DNA of 64,000 bases from Sipunculus nudus. Taxonomy: Eukaryota; Annelida; Sipuncula; Golfingiida; Sipunculidae. The DNA is taken from the NCBI GenBank assembly GCA_026874595.1, contig CM049318.1:38959956-39023955 (forward strand), given 5' to 3'. The notes under the pieces are model-generated. The model was not told the DNA's origin, ran no database searches, and saw nothing but the letters and a program-made list of their open reading frames with translations. The position numbers were made by a program, and so were the translations under genes. The first letter of the stretch is position 1. The number at the start of each line of letters is the position of its first letter. Positions 13,413 through 26,111 of the stretch are shown here, one piece after another.

Positions 13413-14211
13413 TTATTTATACAGTTAAACTATTATATATATATATATATATAAATATATATATATATACAGTAAACCTGGCCTAACGACCGCCTCGGTT
13501 CAGCGACCACCACAAAATAACGATCACTTTTACATGGTTCCAATTCAAACTTGCTCTATATATCAGAGCTCGCGTAGACGACCACCTCGAAAAATGTGAC
13601 CACTTTATCGAAGTTCATCATACACGCCTATATTCCTTAACTATAACTGATTGATTCGGGGAAAAATTGGTAAATTGTTGAGTTAAAACACAGGGGACTT
13701 TCACCATATATTGAAATACAATCAAAAGGTATAAAAATTCGGCCATTATCCGAGAACAAAGTTTCAGACATGTTGATATTACCTGCAGTGTTCTATAAAA
13801 AGTCAAAGCATTTGTCTAAAACCTAAAATTGATCTGAGTAATAAAGGGTTAAACTCTGGATAAGCGATGGACATGAGAATGGGAGCGGTTTCCTCCACCT
13901 TAAACAATCATTGATACCAAACAATATTCTGATGTCAAATTCTATATTCACGAATTATCTAACAAGACAATAACCAATAAGTTCGACTGATTTTTTTATA
14001 TAATGATTACAATACAATATGCATCATTATTCACTGATCTTCACTAATTGGCAGCCACAATGACCTACCATATAACCTACAATTGAACTCGGGCGGTGAG
14101 CTGAGTCTGATCGACCTCAACAGAGACACCTGTGGTCAGTTCTGGAGGGGTCCTTGTCAAACAGATATACCGCGCATGCTCAGTGGAAAGGTGGGAGGTC
14201 AGGTGGGTCAA

Positions 14212-14278
<67 letters not shown>

Positions 14279-17200
14279 GTGTGTGTGATTAATATGAAAT
14301 ACTACCTATACAACAACAACAACAACAACTACTACTACAACTACTGCTACTGCCACTATTAATTCTACTATACTATAATAAATATAGTAATTGTAAAAAT
14401 AATAAAAAATATTATAATAAATATTCATCCTCAAACACAGGAAGATAACAAACATGTAAGATTTTGTCACCTTGGTCGTCTTTTGTTGGTGAAAAGATTG
14501 TAAACTCTGTGTATCATTTTAGTTCTGGTCTGTATTCACAAGATGTAACACCCAGTACAAAGATGGCGTCCAGAAAGCGATGGAACTGGCTGATATCATC
14601 CACCGGATCTCCACGGAGTATCCGGTTTTCACCATGGCCTATACTGCCGACGGTAGATAAACACAAACAGATAGACAAACTAACAAACAAACAACTGTCA
14701 AGGTCTGTTAACTCATTATTTAAAAAAAATGTTTTTTACCCTGACCTTGCTGGGCGTACTTTCATTAAATCATTCATGTCACTGACATCACAGGCACTTG
14801 AATTGCTATTAGTGTAGATTTCGTTTAAGTTTGATGCTTTTCTATGTCATTTCCGTATAGGTATTACTTATCTGACATATTCGTAGCGTTTTTCACACCA
14901 TATGATCTATCTCTGTATTATTTACTTACTATTTGAGATAAGCAGACAAGAAGCCTCCGTCGTTAGGTCTGGCAGTCATGGTATACCAACCGAGGACGCG
15001 CTTTCTGATTGGTTGGCACGTTTACTTCTCGAGTCTTCAAATGGTGACACCGCTGACGTAACAACGGTTCACCCAATCACGCATGTACTTCAAACGATCG
15101 GCTATGGCTGTTGGGCCTAACAACGGGGGCTTCTTGCCTGCCTATCTCAAATATCATCATATATCGCAGTGATGATGTTCTAACCCTAACCCTTGAAAAG
15201 AAACAATTCATCATAGTTTGTCACGCAAAAAAATTTAGTTGGCTTCCCCTGAAGAAGCTTAGAATACTGGTGGGACGTCAGGGTCACACAGATGTTCCAA
15301 AATTTTATCTCAAACGCTTTTTTTTAAACAAGGATTAAACTCTTTAAGGATGTTTTTAAATACAAATATGACAAAAAATAAAATCCGCATTACTTTTCTT
15401 GGTTCCAGATATCGTGCGGGCTAAACAGCAGAATAAAATCGCGTCTCTGATTGGCGTGGAAGGTGGACATATGATTGGAAACAGCATGGCTGCGCTGCGC
15501 ATGCTCTATCAGGTCGGCGTTCGGTATCTGACCTTGACCTGGAATTGCAACACCCCATGGTGAGTGAATGCCCCTAAATACTGGCTCACGAATCACCGAT
15601 GTCACTCCAACGTGTCCCTATATTACCCTGATATCAACCCAATGTGCCCCAAATGTCAACCAAAGTTAGGTCCAAAAACCTTTTCGATTACAATTTATTT
15701 TGTGTTTTCAGAAAAAAAGTAATCGATTACAACTGCACTTATTGTAACTGCACTCCATTTACATTATGATAGCAACAGCAACTAGGTCAGAATTCGGTTT
15801 GAACCCATAATTTTCACTTTCAACAATTTCTCGACAATATATAAATTGATACAGTTAAATAAACCTGATTCTAAATTTTGACCATGTAATGAATGTCCCG
15901 ATCTTCTCCGCTTCCCGATGTCATCACGATGTGTCCCGATATGTCCCCGATGTTTAACCGATGTTAACCCGTTATTAAACCGATGTTTACCCGATGTTAA
16001 CCCGATGTAAGTTCGGGACACTTTGGAGACGACAGTTCGAATGCCAGCCGAGGCGGTAAGATTTATCCCGATCGGTCTACACCCAACTAAAGAGAGCGCT
16101 CTGCAGGCTTAATTGATAGGCCGTGCCCAACGGCCGAGTTTCACTCATAGTCGAGTCCTGGGTGGTATGACCAAGCAATTGGGTCGATTACACACCATTG
16201 GCTCACAGGTGCAGTAGTCACCGGGCTTGGTTAACACCAGGATATAAAATCGGAGGTAGCGTGCAATTCTGCACTGTCAAGTTGTCCTAAACCGGAATCG
16301 AATTCCGCAGATGTACATATACTTTAAGCATAAAAATGGCGGTGGTTACCTCCAGAAAATTATTTTAAAAAGCTTTGTTACTAAATTATGTTAAAACATT
16401 TTCCCTGAATCTTTCTTACCTGGACAATATGACAATGGAAGGAAAACTACAGCTTGTGTATCTCTTTTCCATACAATATTGAACTGAATGCAGTAAAGCC
16501 AAAATGACTCATCCAAGCAAATCCATACAATCATTTTGATTGGACAGAGATTTAAAAAAAAATAATCGACCGACAGTATCAATTTTATAACAAGATCATG
16601 TTAAACATAAAAATGAAACATATTTTATTTTAATGTCATATTGGAAAACGACTTGAGTCAATCATAATTGTCCTATGACAAAAACTGAAACCAGAGGGCT
16701 TCTTGATAAAATTTCATATCCCATGGTTATGCTTGTTAATAACAGTGAAATATTACAAAGTGCCAACCGTGTTTTGACGCGATTGTCTCCGTGTCTGTCC
16801 TCTGTATAACTCTCTGCACCGAGTTTGCGAATATAGTTTGCTAGTATCATATAACATTACATAGTAATATCACTAACTATGTATTGTTTCTGCCGGCAAA
16901 GCCATGGTGCAAGTAGACAAAGATTGACAGTGTTATATTTATAAGCCTGTTATTCAATTTTTTTCAGTTTTGTTATATCAGCCCTCGATGCTAAACACCC
17001 TTTATAGATAACCACAGTACACATTCATAGATAACCTTTCTTTTCTGTTTTCGATTGTTAGTGTGACCCCTAACGTGATAAAAGAGTGTTCGTTTGACTC
17101 GGCGTGTCTGCGACGTAATGTACTCTGGGACAAGCGAGGCACAGCCGAGCGCGCATAAATCGTGACCCCCCCCCCCCCCCGCAAGGTTTTTTTTATTTTT

Positions 17201-20200
17201 ATTATCAACAAATATTTACAAATCTTTAGTTCCAGTCGCTCGGACATCTCTTCCAAGAAATGTAAAATAATACAATTTTGATAACATTTCCCTTTGTCAT
17301 GTTGTGTTTTTTTCGCAAATCATTTGTGTCATTATCATGTTTTCCTCTAAAATAATTCGACAAAATACAAAAAAAAAGTAAAAATAGTCATCCGCCCGCC
17401 GTGATTTGTGAAATTACGTGTCTTAGAAATATCACGTCGTTTTTTGCCTTAGGCATTACAGAACGTACATCAAAGGTTTCATCTTAAACTAAACCTGATT
17501 CTGTGAAAAAAATGGGCACATAAGTAAAGATTTCTGTTAAAAACTAAGAACGGAAAACGGATGATTAATTTACCCCTAAAATGGAATAAATGAGGCCCTT
17601 CACACAAGATATTCAGAATCTGTCTTGTGCCTTTTTCTACAAATCGCCCTTTCCATATTTAAACTAGAAATCTGCATTCTAAGGAATACAAGCCTCCATC
17701 ATTTAGGGACATCTTTTGTCGGATGCTCCCAAAACCGTATTTGCCTTTATTCCCAGTTTCAATCGTGCTTAAGTGACTCTATATACGCTCCAGAATCCCC
17801 ATCATGTTCTGGATCTACACACATATCTGATCGATTCCTAATTGGCCCATCCTCAAAATGTCCTGAGAATATCATGGGTTTCAGTGTCTTTTTGCATGAA
17901 TCATGTTGTGAACAAACACACACAAGCGCACACACGAACTGGGATGAACGCATACTCGCCTGTTGGAGGCAATCAGGCACTGTGTATATATAATTAAAAT
18001 GATATCATCGGTCTCAAAATGTGAATAATGACAGATTTGCAATTAACAGTGCGCCAAAGGTAACGAAGATAACAATGGATCATGCATAATCTGCTACTTT
18101 TTACCAGAGGCTGAAAAGAGTAATTATAAATCAAAAGGTTATATCTTTTTGTCAGTACTACGTCAGTTGAAGTATATAAGTTAAACCTTTCACGAGATAA
18201 CAATATAAAATAGGGCAGAGCATAACAGGTCACAAACACAGCTCAAGACTGACATATCACTCTCTTGATACCAGAGTTGCCTTCAAAGGAAACTGATAAT
18301 ATTGGTAATGAATCACGCGCATCTTTGCGGTCCCAGACAGCTTTACTTTTAAAACTAATTAGCTGAAGGGATATTTGTTAATTTTCATGTTGATTTAATT
18401 ATGTTATGTAATTTTCCCTGTAAAACCAATATAAAACATATAAAAAAAATAAATTTTCGAATGGACTAACGTTGCACCAAATCATATATATACATAAATA
18501 ATTAAGCAATAATAAATCGGTATGAATTTATTCATGACAAAAAGATCAGAATTCTCTTTTCATACTCATCGGATGTTCGATACTTTTGGATGTAACTGTA
18601 TCTAATAAACTCTCCTTTACGCCCGGGATACAGACCGTCGAAAGAGGTCGTATACTGGTAATTAGATGTGAAATCGCCACGGCTGAAAACCGCCGTAGTA
18701 GCTGCGTTCCTTGAATGCAAGTTATACGTATATCGGACCAATGCGTCATAACTGCTTTACTGAATCAGAAAATATAGTTTATAGTTAAGCTTGACTCACA
18801 ATCAATATGAACCATCCGTTATCAGTGCATGGCCAACATATGAAAGTTGATATATTTTTCGCATGAACATTTGGTTTTAAATTAATCCATATAGGCATTC
18901 TCAAGAAGTGGGTCAAGTGATCTAGCTCTTTGTGACCTAAATCAATAAAAGTTGGGAAGATATGAAAGATGAAATATATATATGTGAAACATGAAAGGTT
19001 TTGAATGAAAAATCATTGTCTTATAATGTGTCCATAAGCTTTTTCAAGATGTTGCCCTTTGACCCCATGACCTCAAAAATCAATAGGATTCTTTACATAT
19101 AGGTAGGAGAACCATGTTTTAAAGAAGAATAGGTGTTGGATGAAAACTTGGATTACATGACTTACATTGCATCTACAAGTCAATATAACGCACGGATGGC
19201 AGGACGGACGAACAGATAGGCTACGTTACTTAATCCCCTCGTTGAGAAGTTGAATAAAAGCTGAATTTGATATAAGAATAGATGAAAAAACAACTTTATA
19301 ACTTTATAAAATGCAATAGCTAGCTAATACTTTTTTTTCGAAGGGCTGACCAATCACGACCAGAGAGAGACAGTTGTACGTCATCTAATGGAGGCCTGAC
19401 GTCATGGGGCAGACAGGTCGTCAGGGAGATGAACCGACTGGGCATGCTCGTTGACCTTTCACACGTGTCCAACGACACCATGATGTCAGCCCTGAACGAG
19501 AGCCAAGCTCCAGTCATATTCAGCCACTCCTCCGCGTACGCTCTGTGCCCACACCCTCGAAATGTTCCGGATGAGGTTCTGCGGAAAGTAGTGAGTACAT
19601 TACTAACAGGGAAAAGGAGGGGCGTTTGGGAATGAAAACTATTAACTTGGACCTATTTTACAATCCTACCCCACTAAAGACGCCTGCCGGCGAAGACCGA
19701 CATTGCGGTCGGTCTTTTTACCGAGCGCTATCGAGCGTACCGAGCGCTACCCTGGATTCACTCAAGGCATTGCTCTGACCCGCGTGGGGCTACCGAGCGC
19801 TCGGACTTTTTACCGAGCGCTACCCTGTCCTAGCAACGGACAGTGTTCTTACATACTCGGGACTACCGAGCGCTAGGGACTTTTTACCGAGCGCTACCCT
19901 TGATTCACACCAGGCATTGCTCTGACCCGGCAGGGGCTACCGAGCGCTCGGACCTTTTTATCGACTCGGAGCGCTACCCTGCTCTAACAAAGGGCAGTGT
20001 TCTTACATACTTGGGACTACCGAGCGTTAGGGACTTTTAACCGAGCGCTACCATCGCGCACATGACAGCTATTTTTTTTACCGCATTCAGCACAAACCAC
20101 CATTTTTAGTATAAAGCATGTTTTTTAGTTAATCCAGCATACAAAATAATTAACGATGTCTACACCCTGGATGAGATCGATGATTTCTTTATGATATATT

Positions 20201-20337
20201 TATATATATATATATATTACTATAAACATACATATAAATTCGATATATGTATGTGTAAACACATTTATTCATATATCAGTAGTCCTATATAAATATAATA
20301 TATAATTTAAAATTATGCTATATATTTACATATATCA

Positions 20338-20381
<44 letters not shown>

Positions 20382-20671
20382 GAGAGAGAGAGAGAGAGAG
20401 AGAGTAAAGAAATAAAGAAAGAGAGAGCGCTATACCATATATAATATTTATCCGATATAGGCTATAAAGGAGAGAGAGAAAGAATGAAAGAGAGAGAAAG
20501 AAAGAGAGACAGAGAGAGAGAGAGAAGAACCTGAATTAGAGGGAAAGGTAACAAAGACCTATACTATATATAATATTTATCCGATATATATAGGAGAGAA
20601 AAAGAAAGAAAGAAAGAGAAAAAGAGACAGATGAAAAAAGTAAGGGGGAGAGAAAGAAAGAGAGACAGTAG

Positions 20672-20728
<57 letters not shown>

Positions 20729-22208
20729 TGGGAAAGATAACATAAGCGGTGCTTATTCATGTTATATATAAAACAAATACAATGTAAATAATTGAATATG
20801 ATATTTTGTGTTGAATGCGGTTAAAACTACTTATTTGTCAGGTGCGCGATGGTAGCGCTCGGCAAAAAGTCCCTAGCGCTCGGTCGTCCCAAGATGTTTG
20901 AAGTATGTAAGAACACTTCCCGTTGTAAGAGCAGGAAAGCCCTCGGTAACTAGTCCCCAGCACTCGGGAAATGACTGGTGTGACCCTAGGGTAGCTCTCG
21001 GTAAATGACTGGTGTGACCCGAGGGGTAGCGCTCGGTAAAAAGTCCGAGCGCTCGGTAGCCCCACGCTGGTCAAAGCGATGCCTGGTGTGAATCAAGGGT
21101 AGCGCTCGGTAAAAAGTCCGAGCGCTCGGTAGCCCCACGCTGGTCAAAGCGATGCCTGGTGTGAATCCAGGGTAGCGCTCGGGAAAAAGACCGACTCCCG
21201 ACATTGCATCATGGAGTTTGTCTTGTGGACAAGAAATGCGATCTCTTGTTAAATATACATGTATTTCAAATGATAAATTTGGAATTTATTAGCCTACCTT
21301 ATTTATACTTAATGGTGAGGTTGCAGTCGGAACCAATGTTTTCTATTTATTTTCAACTGACAAAAGCCAAAATACTTTTACATTGGAGCTGAAGACGCCG
21401 AAAGTTCAATACATCTGACCTCCCGGTGACCTTCCACTCACAGTTAGTGTAGCGAATAGTTAAGCATAGCGTAACCGCTGCTTATGGAGCGTATATCAGA
21501 CGCGGACTTTTCTTCATTTTGGTGCGCAAGCGCAGAACAGGCTAGACCATGCACTCGCGCTTGGAACAGCAATGCCTAAGATGAGGTTCGCTTGTCGATT
21601 GAATAAGTCAGATAAATGTTGTATCGATACAGACCGTTTTATAGGTGATGTTTCAGTAAATCATATTTTTCTTTCAAGACATAAAAATTAACTATATGTC
21701 AATGTCCTTCTGAGTCTTATTATTTACGTTGCGGTCATGACCTCCATATAGTGGATACCTCTATAAATAGACAGTTCGGCCGAGTCCCAAGGGTGCCCAT
21801 AGTACAGAGGTTTCACTGTATATAAAATCTTACCGCTTGAGGCAAATAGAAAATCTGTAAAACTTAATTTGTAAGACCTTGCGGTCGTGTTGCATGTATA
21901 AGACCCTGACACAGCAAGCATTTTGTTATCCTTTGAAGAAAACCAACGGAGGTATCGTCATGATCAACTTTTACAACAAATTCATCAACTGTACGGCCGA
22001 GAATCGCTTTATTTCTGGACAAAGGTCTGCCAGCATTGACCAGATAATCGGTGAGGAACCAATCACGTCATCATATATATGTCTGAATATGCATTAGATT
22101 ATCGATCACGTCAAATTTACCGCGTGAATATATTATAACGTAAATAAATGTTCCATTTATGTTCAGTCTCTCGCTTTGGTATTGCTTTCGATAGACCTAA
22201 TCATGTCC

Positions 22209-22259
<51 letters not shown>

Positions 22260-23849
22260 AATTAATGATGTCCTTAATTTGTTCAAGATCACATGGACCA
22301 CATCAAAAGAGTTGCTGGAGTGGACCATATTGGGATCGGGAGCGATTTTGATGGCATTTCTTAGTGAGTATATACCTGCAAACGAACATAATTACCTAAA
22401 TCCCGCGTACATAGGCTGAATCAATGTGTATGAGATCATTTTGAAAGACCGGCCAAAAATGAAGAAAAATCACACTGAAAATATAAACTGCTCTGCTGCA
22501 TGTAAACAGCCATGCAAAACTTTAGACAATTTCGGCCAAAGTTATGGATATTATACACACTTTTACCATCCAGTAACCATGTCTAACGATATTCATGTTT
22601 TCAAAATACAATGTACAATTATTCCCATTATAATTTTGATTAAAAAAATTTGAAGGCAGGGGAAAAAGAATATATTCTAATTTATTTTCCATTTTAATTA
22701 GTATGAAGAATATTTTAATTCAATATTTCGAATTTAACACAAACGCATACATAATAACCAAGAAATAAGCTGAAACACCTTCCCTGTTTAAGTGTTCCGA
22801 CCGATTTAGAAGACACGTCAAAGTTTCCTAACCTTGTGGCCGGTATGCTGCGTCGTGGGTGGCCTGAGGCGGACGTCAGAAAGGTTGTCGGGGAAAATAT
22901 GCTCAGAGTTATGAGGAGAGTGGAACAGGTAGGTGGAAGGGACGAAATGGAAGTATATCTAGGTACGAGGAAAAATGGAACAGCTAGATGGGATTTGATA
23001 GGCCAAATAATATAGATTAGGAGGAAAATTAATGGGTAGATGGTAGTGGTAGGAATTGGTTTTAATATCATAATCGATGATTGAAAGATTTAAATGACCG
23101 TTGATCGAATATTAAACGATTATTTTATGTACTTGGAATATTATCTAGAAATCTGCTGTACATAGTACCTATACTATTAACCCCGGTAAACAGATGTACA
23201 TCGGTAATCATAATGAACCATCAATCCACCTGCATCCAAGATCGACTTGCCGTCGGACGATTGTTTGCTGCACAAGGTTCCGTTTTGTTCTGATGCTGTT
23301 CGTTACTTTGTGTTCACACATCTGTGACAGGATTAGATTCATTGCATGTGCATACTACATAACCGTTTTAAATCGATTATGCAAAAATGCAACCGATTTA
23401 ATCCATTTTGAAAGAAAACGATCAATCATCGATTTAATCGATTATTCGGTACACCACTAATAGATGGAATGAACGAAAAGGGAACATGCCTCAGATTTTG
23501 AGGGTAAAGGAACAATTATGTAAAATTGACTGAGGGAAATATATTCCAATTAATGAGGGAAAAGGAAGATTGGTAAAATGGACAAAAGGGAAATGCAAAC
23601 ATCTTGTTATAATCCTTTATGCCTCTTCCAATGAAAACATATTTAATTAAACTTTATACACGTTTCTCCATTCTCCCTCAGGTTCGTGACGACATGCGTG
23701 ACGTCAGACCGTATGAGAAGCCCCTGAATTACTCCCTCATCCCTGACAGACGCTGTGTCGTTCAGCCATGGACTGCTCCAAGCACATGTACCCCGGGAGC
23801 ACAAACCGTGGACGCTGAACCAGACGCCATGCCGTGTGAAACACTCTGA
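9914..23849 (+). CDS. DPEP1: Membrane dipeptidase (renal dipeptidase / DPEP family), type II membrane-anchored, 11 exons, 474 aa
   Basis: Zinc dipeptidase of the M19 family, which cleaves dipeptides and, in vertebrates, leukotriene D4 and cystinyl-bis-glycine. Coding exons: 9914-9937, 11130-11256, 13234-13339, 14055-14202, 14523-14652, 15409-15559, 19344-19590, 21939-22050, 22288-22363, 22793-22928, 23682-23849 (stop). Every junction is GT-AG and all phases agree, giving 1425 nt. Residues 1-40 are hydrophilic and presumed cytosolic, with EQTPLI at 9-14. Residues about 41-64 ([10 protein letters not shown]... to ...VPLTLA) form one hydrophobic segment. The catalytic domain then shows HNDLP (H87, D89), GVEGGH (E196), DLSHVS (H269), FSHSSA (H290) and GSDFDG (D368, D370). 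These are the family's zinc and substrate ligands, and the 21-residue spacing of the two histidines matches mammalian DPEP1. Sequons are visible at NES (280), NCT (328) and NYS in the last exon. The protein ends in a hydrophilic tail without the hydrophobic GPI signal of mammalian DPEP. The family is certain; the closest paralogue (DPEP1, 2 or 3) is not. The first two exons are inferred from phase and topology. Confidence 0.9.
11484..11666. mobile_element. Miniature inverted-repeat element, about 183 bases
   Basis: Ends are ACAGTGGAACCTGTC on the left and, inverted, ACAGCGGAACTTGGA on the right, giving a 10-base terminal repeat with one mismatch. It lies in dipeptidase intron 2. Related fragments are at 8055 and 21730. 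Confidence 0.5.
11854..12321. mobile_element. TTAA-flanked miniature element, 468 bases, copy 1 (piggyBac-like)
   Basis: TTAA stands on each side (11850-11853, 12322-12325). The inverted ends are AGGGGCCCATTCGCCTA and, from the right, AGGGGCGCAATCACCTA. The interior aligns throughout with the copy at 53827-54294, which has the same length. A TTAA target duplication is the mark of piggyBac-type transposition. No transposase is encoded. It lies in dipeptidase intron 2. Confidence 0.8.
12751..13003. repeat. 52-base tandem repeat, about 4.5 copies
   Basis: The unit begins GTATTCTGTGAATAAACACG and starts at 12769, 12821, 12873, 12925 and 12977. Copies are almost identical, so the array expanded recently. 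It sits in dipeptidase intron 2, about 230 bases before the next exon. Confidence 0.95.
13354..13470. repeat. (TA)n microsatellites just after the exon 3 donor
   Basis: Two TA tracts (about 13354-13408 and 13433-13470) begin 14 bases after the GTAAGT donor at 13340. Confidence 0.95.
14216..14274. repeat. (TA)n microsatellite just after the exon 4 donor
   Basis: About 29 TA units begin 13 bases after the donor at 14203. It is followed by (TG)n and a CAACAACAACTACTACTAC triplet stretch. Confidence 0.95.
15895..16016. repeat. Degenerate minisatellite of GATGTTAACCC-like units
   Basis: Repeats of about 10-12 bases (CCGATGTTAACC, CCGATGTTTACC, CCGATATGTCC) in dipeptidase intron 6. A 79-codon minus-strand frame over it is repeat-derived. 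Confidence 0.7.
16030..16330 (+). repeat. tRNA-derived SINE, plus-strand copy
   Basis: Carries a B-box-like GTTCGAATGCC, then AGAGCGCTCTGCAGGC, GGTGCAGTAG and the end GCAGATGTACAT. All of these recur in order, inverted, at 42560-42895. It lies in dipeptidase intron 6. The A-box part is decayed. Confidence 0.6.
17690..17990 (-). repeat. Dispersed repeat family A, copy 2 (inverted)
   Basis: Read on the minus strand it starts TGCCTCCAACAGGCGAGTAT and contains TTTGTTCACAACATGAT and AATCGATCAGATATG, matching copies at 38160 and 56040. Copy in dipeptidase intron 6. Confidence 0.7.
18900..19225. repeat. Decayed dispersed repeat with CGGACGGACG-type tail
   Basis: Contains GACCCCATGACCTCAAAA and GGCAGGACGGACGAACAGATA, the pattern of low-copy molluscan repeats also seen at 31230-31310. 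It ends about 120 bases before dipeptidase exon 7. Confidence 0.45.
19700..21207. mobile_element. Foldback element with ~400-base inverted arms
   Basis: Left arm about 19700-20096, right arm about 20806-21207, inverted relative to each other. Both arms are built from alternating ~75-base subunits sharing ACCGAGCGCTAC. One subunit type carries TTCACACCAGGCAT and GTGGGGCTACCGAGCGCTCG, the other AGTGTTCTTACATAC. The outer ends are GTCGGTCTTTTTACCGAGC versus GTCGGTCTTTTTCCCGAGC, and the inner ends share ACCGCATTCA. The loop (20097-20805) is TA- and GA-rich with no coding capacity. Long inverted arms made of short direct repeats match foldback (FB/Galileo-like) elements. It lies in dipeptidase intron 7. 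Confidence 0.8.
20341..20724. repeat. (TA)n and (GA)n tracts in the foldback loop
   Basis: (TA)n at 20341-20378, (GA)n at 20382-20404 and 20676-20724, with impure GA/GAAA sequence between. A phrase ending ATATAATATTTATCCGATAT occurs twice (about 20438-20457 and 20567-20586), so the block has duplicated. The frame encoding serial Ser-Leu is meaningless. Confidence 0.9.
21730..21825. mobile_element. Fragment of a short mariner-style element
   Basis: GAGTCCCAAGGGTGCCCATA and TTTCACTGTATAT match 8128-8162. It lies in dipeptidase intron 7, about 110 bases before exon 8. Confidence 0.45.
22211..22255. repeat. (CT)n microsatellite before dipeptidase exon 9
   Basis: About 22 CT units end 32 bases before the exon at 22288. 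They may reinforce the acceptor's pyrimidine tract. Confidence 0.95.
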
Positions 23850-24838
23850 ACTATCTGTTTAGTTGACCCGGTTGTTAAAAAGTATTTATATCCGGTTCTC
23901 ATCGAACAGGCATCATTTATTAAGATTAATGATTCTTGTTTTTGCCGAACCTAATGGGTAATTTGAAATTCCGATACATGTTAGTGGTGACGTGGGATTA
24001 AGCAGCTTTGGGTGAGAAGGCTGGTTGACTGTGTCCTTGAAAGCTGGAATTTGGGAAAATCGGGGATACAGCCAGCAGGGCGGGATGATTCAATCATTAT
24101 TGATCTTCAGATGATCTTCTTATAAACAAAAATCCACGGTGAACTCGAATACATCCGCGGACATCCAAAGGATAAAAGGACAGGAAGAAGATATTTTTTG
24201 GTAGAATATGCGGCAGTTAGTGGGTTTCATGTTAACATATATCTAGATTGCACACATGCTTTCATCAGCAGGATATTATGCCAAGGACTAGAGCCCCTCG
24301 TACTTCTTACTTTTCCCAGGATTGTCAGTGCGTGAACGAGGATAGCTGTGTATTAACCGTTCTTAAAAAATATTTCATATATTAACACTTTTAATTTCTG
24401 GAATACAATGGTAACAGTTTAAAATCGGCATATTATATATACATGTATTTAGTCAGAGACAAGGCGTACTTTTACCATGTTAAAGGGTTTACGTGGACAA
24501 TTCTTAGACTGATTTTATGTTGGTATTTGGGTGTATTGTATCCATACTTTTTGTACTGCATTTTCTGTTGCCTTTCGACTGTCTTGTTTACAGTCAATCA
24601 AAGGGTGATATTCCCGTAATTTACACAAATATAAGTTAAGTACCTTTCATTTTATTATGTTGATTAAATTATTATATTAAAGTTATTATTGTAATACTGA
24701 TTTATCTTACGCAACACTTGCAACGGAGTAATATGGGTTGTTTGCGAAGGTAATAATTATATCAATGTAGGACAAAAAAGACCAAGCAATAAGACAGACC
24801 ATTATGAGACAGGTGAATACATAAATCAATTGACAAGG

Positions 24839-24844
24839 AATAAA
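24839..24844 (+). terminator. Candidate polyadenylation signal AATAAA for the dipeptidase gene
   Basis: A canonical AATAAA hexamer lies about 990 bases after the dipeptidase stop. A closer ATTAAA variant also occurs near 24675, so the true site is unsure. Confidence 0.3.
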
Positions 24845-25903
24845 ATTTCAACACTTTATTGTGCTGGACACACCCAAGTAATAATGAACCTTTCATAAAC
24901 TATACAGTGTATCGTACAATAACTGAAAGGACTGTCTGATATGTGACATGTGTAACTCTGTATAAGAAGCAATCTATATTACAGTGTATTATGATGTAAA
25001 ATTTGGAACAGTTGGCACTTTATTCAATTATTTATCACAGGCAAAAGACCTCTGGTCATCCTATTATAATCACATGTATATAGTATAAAGCTTGATCTTT
25101 GTAAGTGTCCCAGTAATTTATAATGAGCAAATATCTTATATAGTTCTACCGTTAATTTGTTAGTTCAAATGAGAGAATGGATGAACAAGTTTTGCTCTTT
25201 GGCATATTATATGAATCCATTTTTATAAACTAGGAAAATGAAAAGTCAATGATATTCTCTTAAACTGTAACATCAAGACCTAAACAAAATAACCAAGACA
25301 AGCAACACATGCAGAAAACTGAAATTCAGGTGTATAAAGTTTGAATTCTAGATCATGTATGCATAATCTGAGCCAACAAACACATGCTATAAGTTTATGT
25401 TCCATTTATAATTAAGTTTATGGATCAAACATTTTTTGAATGAACAAACTACTAACAAATATCTCATGTGTGTGTAATGATTGGGATTTGTGTGTCTTGT
25501 ATATCTACTTGTAAACGAGATGAAACGCTAAGTATTATGAAAGTGGCAAGTACCCATCATAATTTAAACTTAGAAAAAAGGTTTTCTCAGGCACACCCCA
25601 TCAAATTCTAACCCCTCTATCAGAAGTTTTTATTTTGATTTTTTAGTAGAAATTTACCTTTTCAGCTAAACAATTCTGCCCTATCATCTTGTTCATTAAT
25701 CAAATAAATTTTTTTTATCGAAAACTTAAAATATTAAAAACTTCTGAAGGAAGGTAACTGAGAAACCAAACTTTTTTTCACAATATACTGAAAGCACCCT
25801 CATGAGGAGTGACTATTTGCTAGCTTCGAACAATTCATGCTGATCAATACTGACTACAAACCAAACAGAATGGTCAAGCTTTAACAGTGATATAATGAAA
25901 ACA

Positions 25904-25909
25904 TTTATT
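25904..25909 (-). terminator. Candidate polyadenylation signal AATAAA for CFAP221
   Basis: TTTATT on the plus strand is AATAAA on the minus strand, about 200 bases beyond the CFAP221 stop codon (26112-26114). It is the first canonical hexamer I noted after the stop. Confidence 0.35.
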
Positions 25910-26111
25910 AAATAATACTGAAACGTTCATTTAGTACCTGAAATGTCCAGTGTAAAATAACAACTTGCATTATCCAGCTTTACAAAAACAAAGAATGGCC
26001 TCTTTATAAAATACTCTTCAGATTTATATACAATAGCCAAAACATATAATAATCTGTACATCCGTTCATATATTTATATGATAATAAACTCTCCCAAAAT
26101 CAATGTATGGA

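Larger units (their letters stand above)
23850..26111. other. Convergent 3' ends: dipeptidase 3' UTR (+) and CFAP221 3' UTR (-)
   Basis: No coding exon is seen in this 2.2-kb gap. The sequence is AT-rich and mostly unique. Candidate poly(A) signals are AATAAA on the plus strand at 24839-24844 and, on the minus strand, AATAAA read from 24860-24855 and from 25909-25904. The last would give CFAP221 a 3' UTR of about 200 bases; the first minus candidate would make it about 1.25 kb and almost overlap the plus-strand gene. Confidence 0.4.

Noticed and set aside
20536-20760. Ser-Leu repeat frame on the minus strand
   Set aside because: Translation of the (GA)n tract inside the foldback loop.
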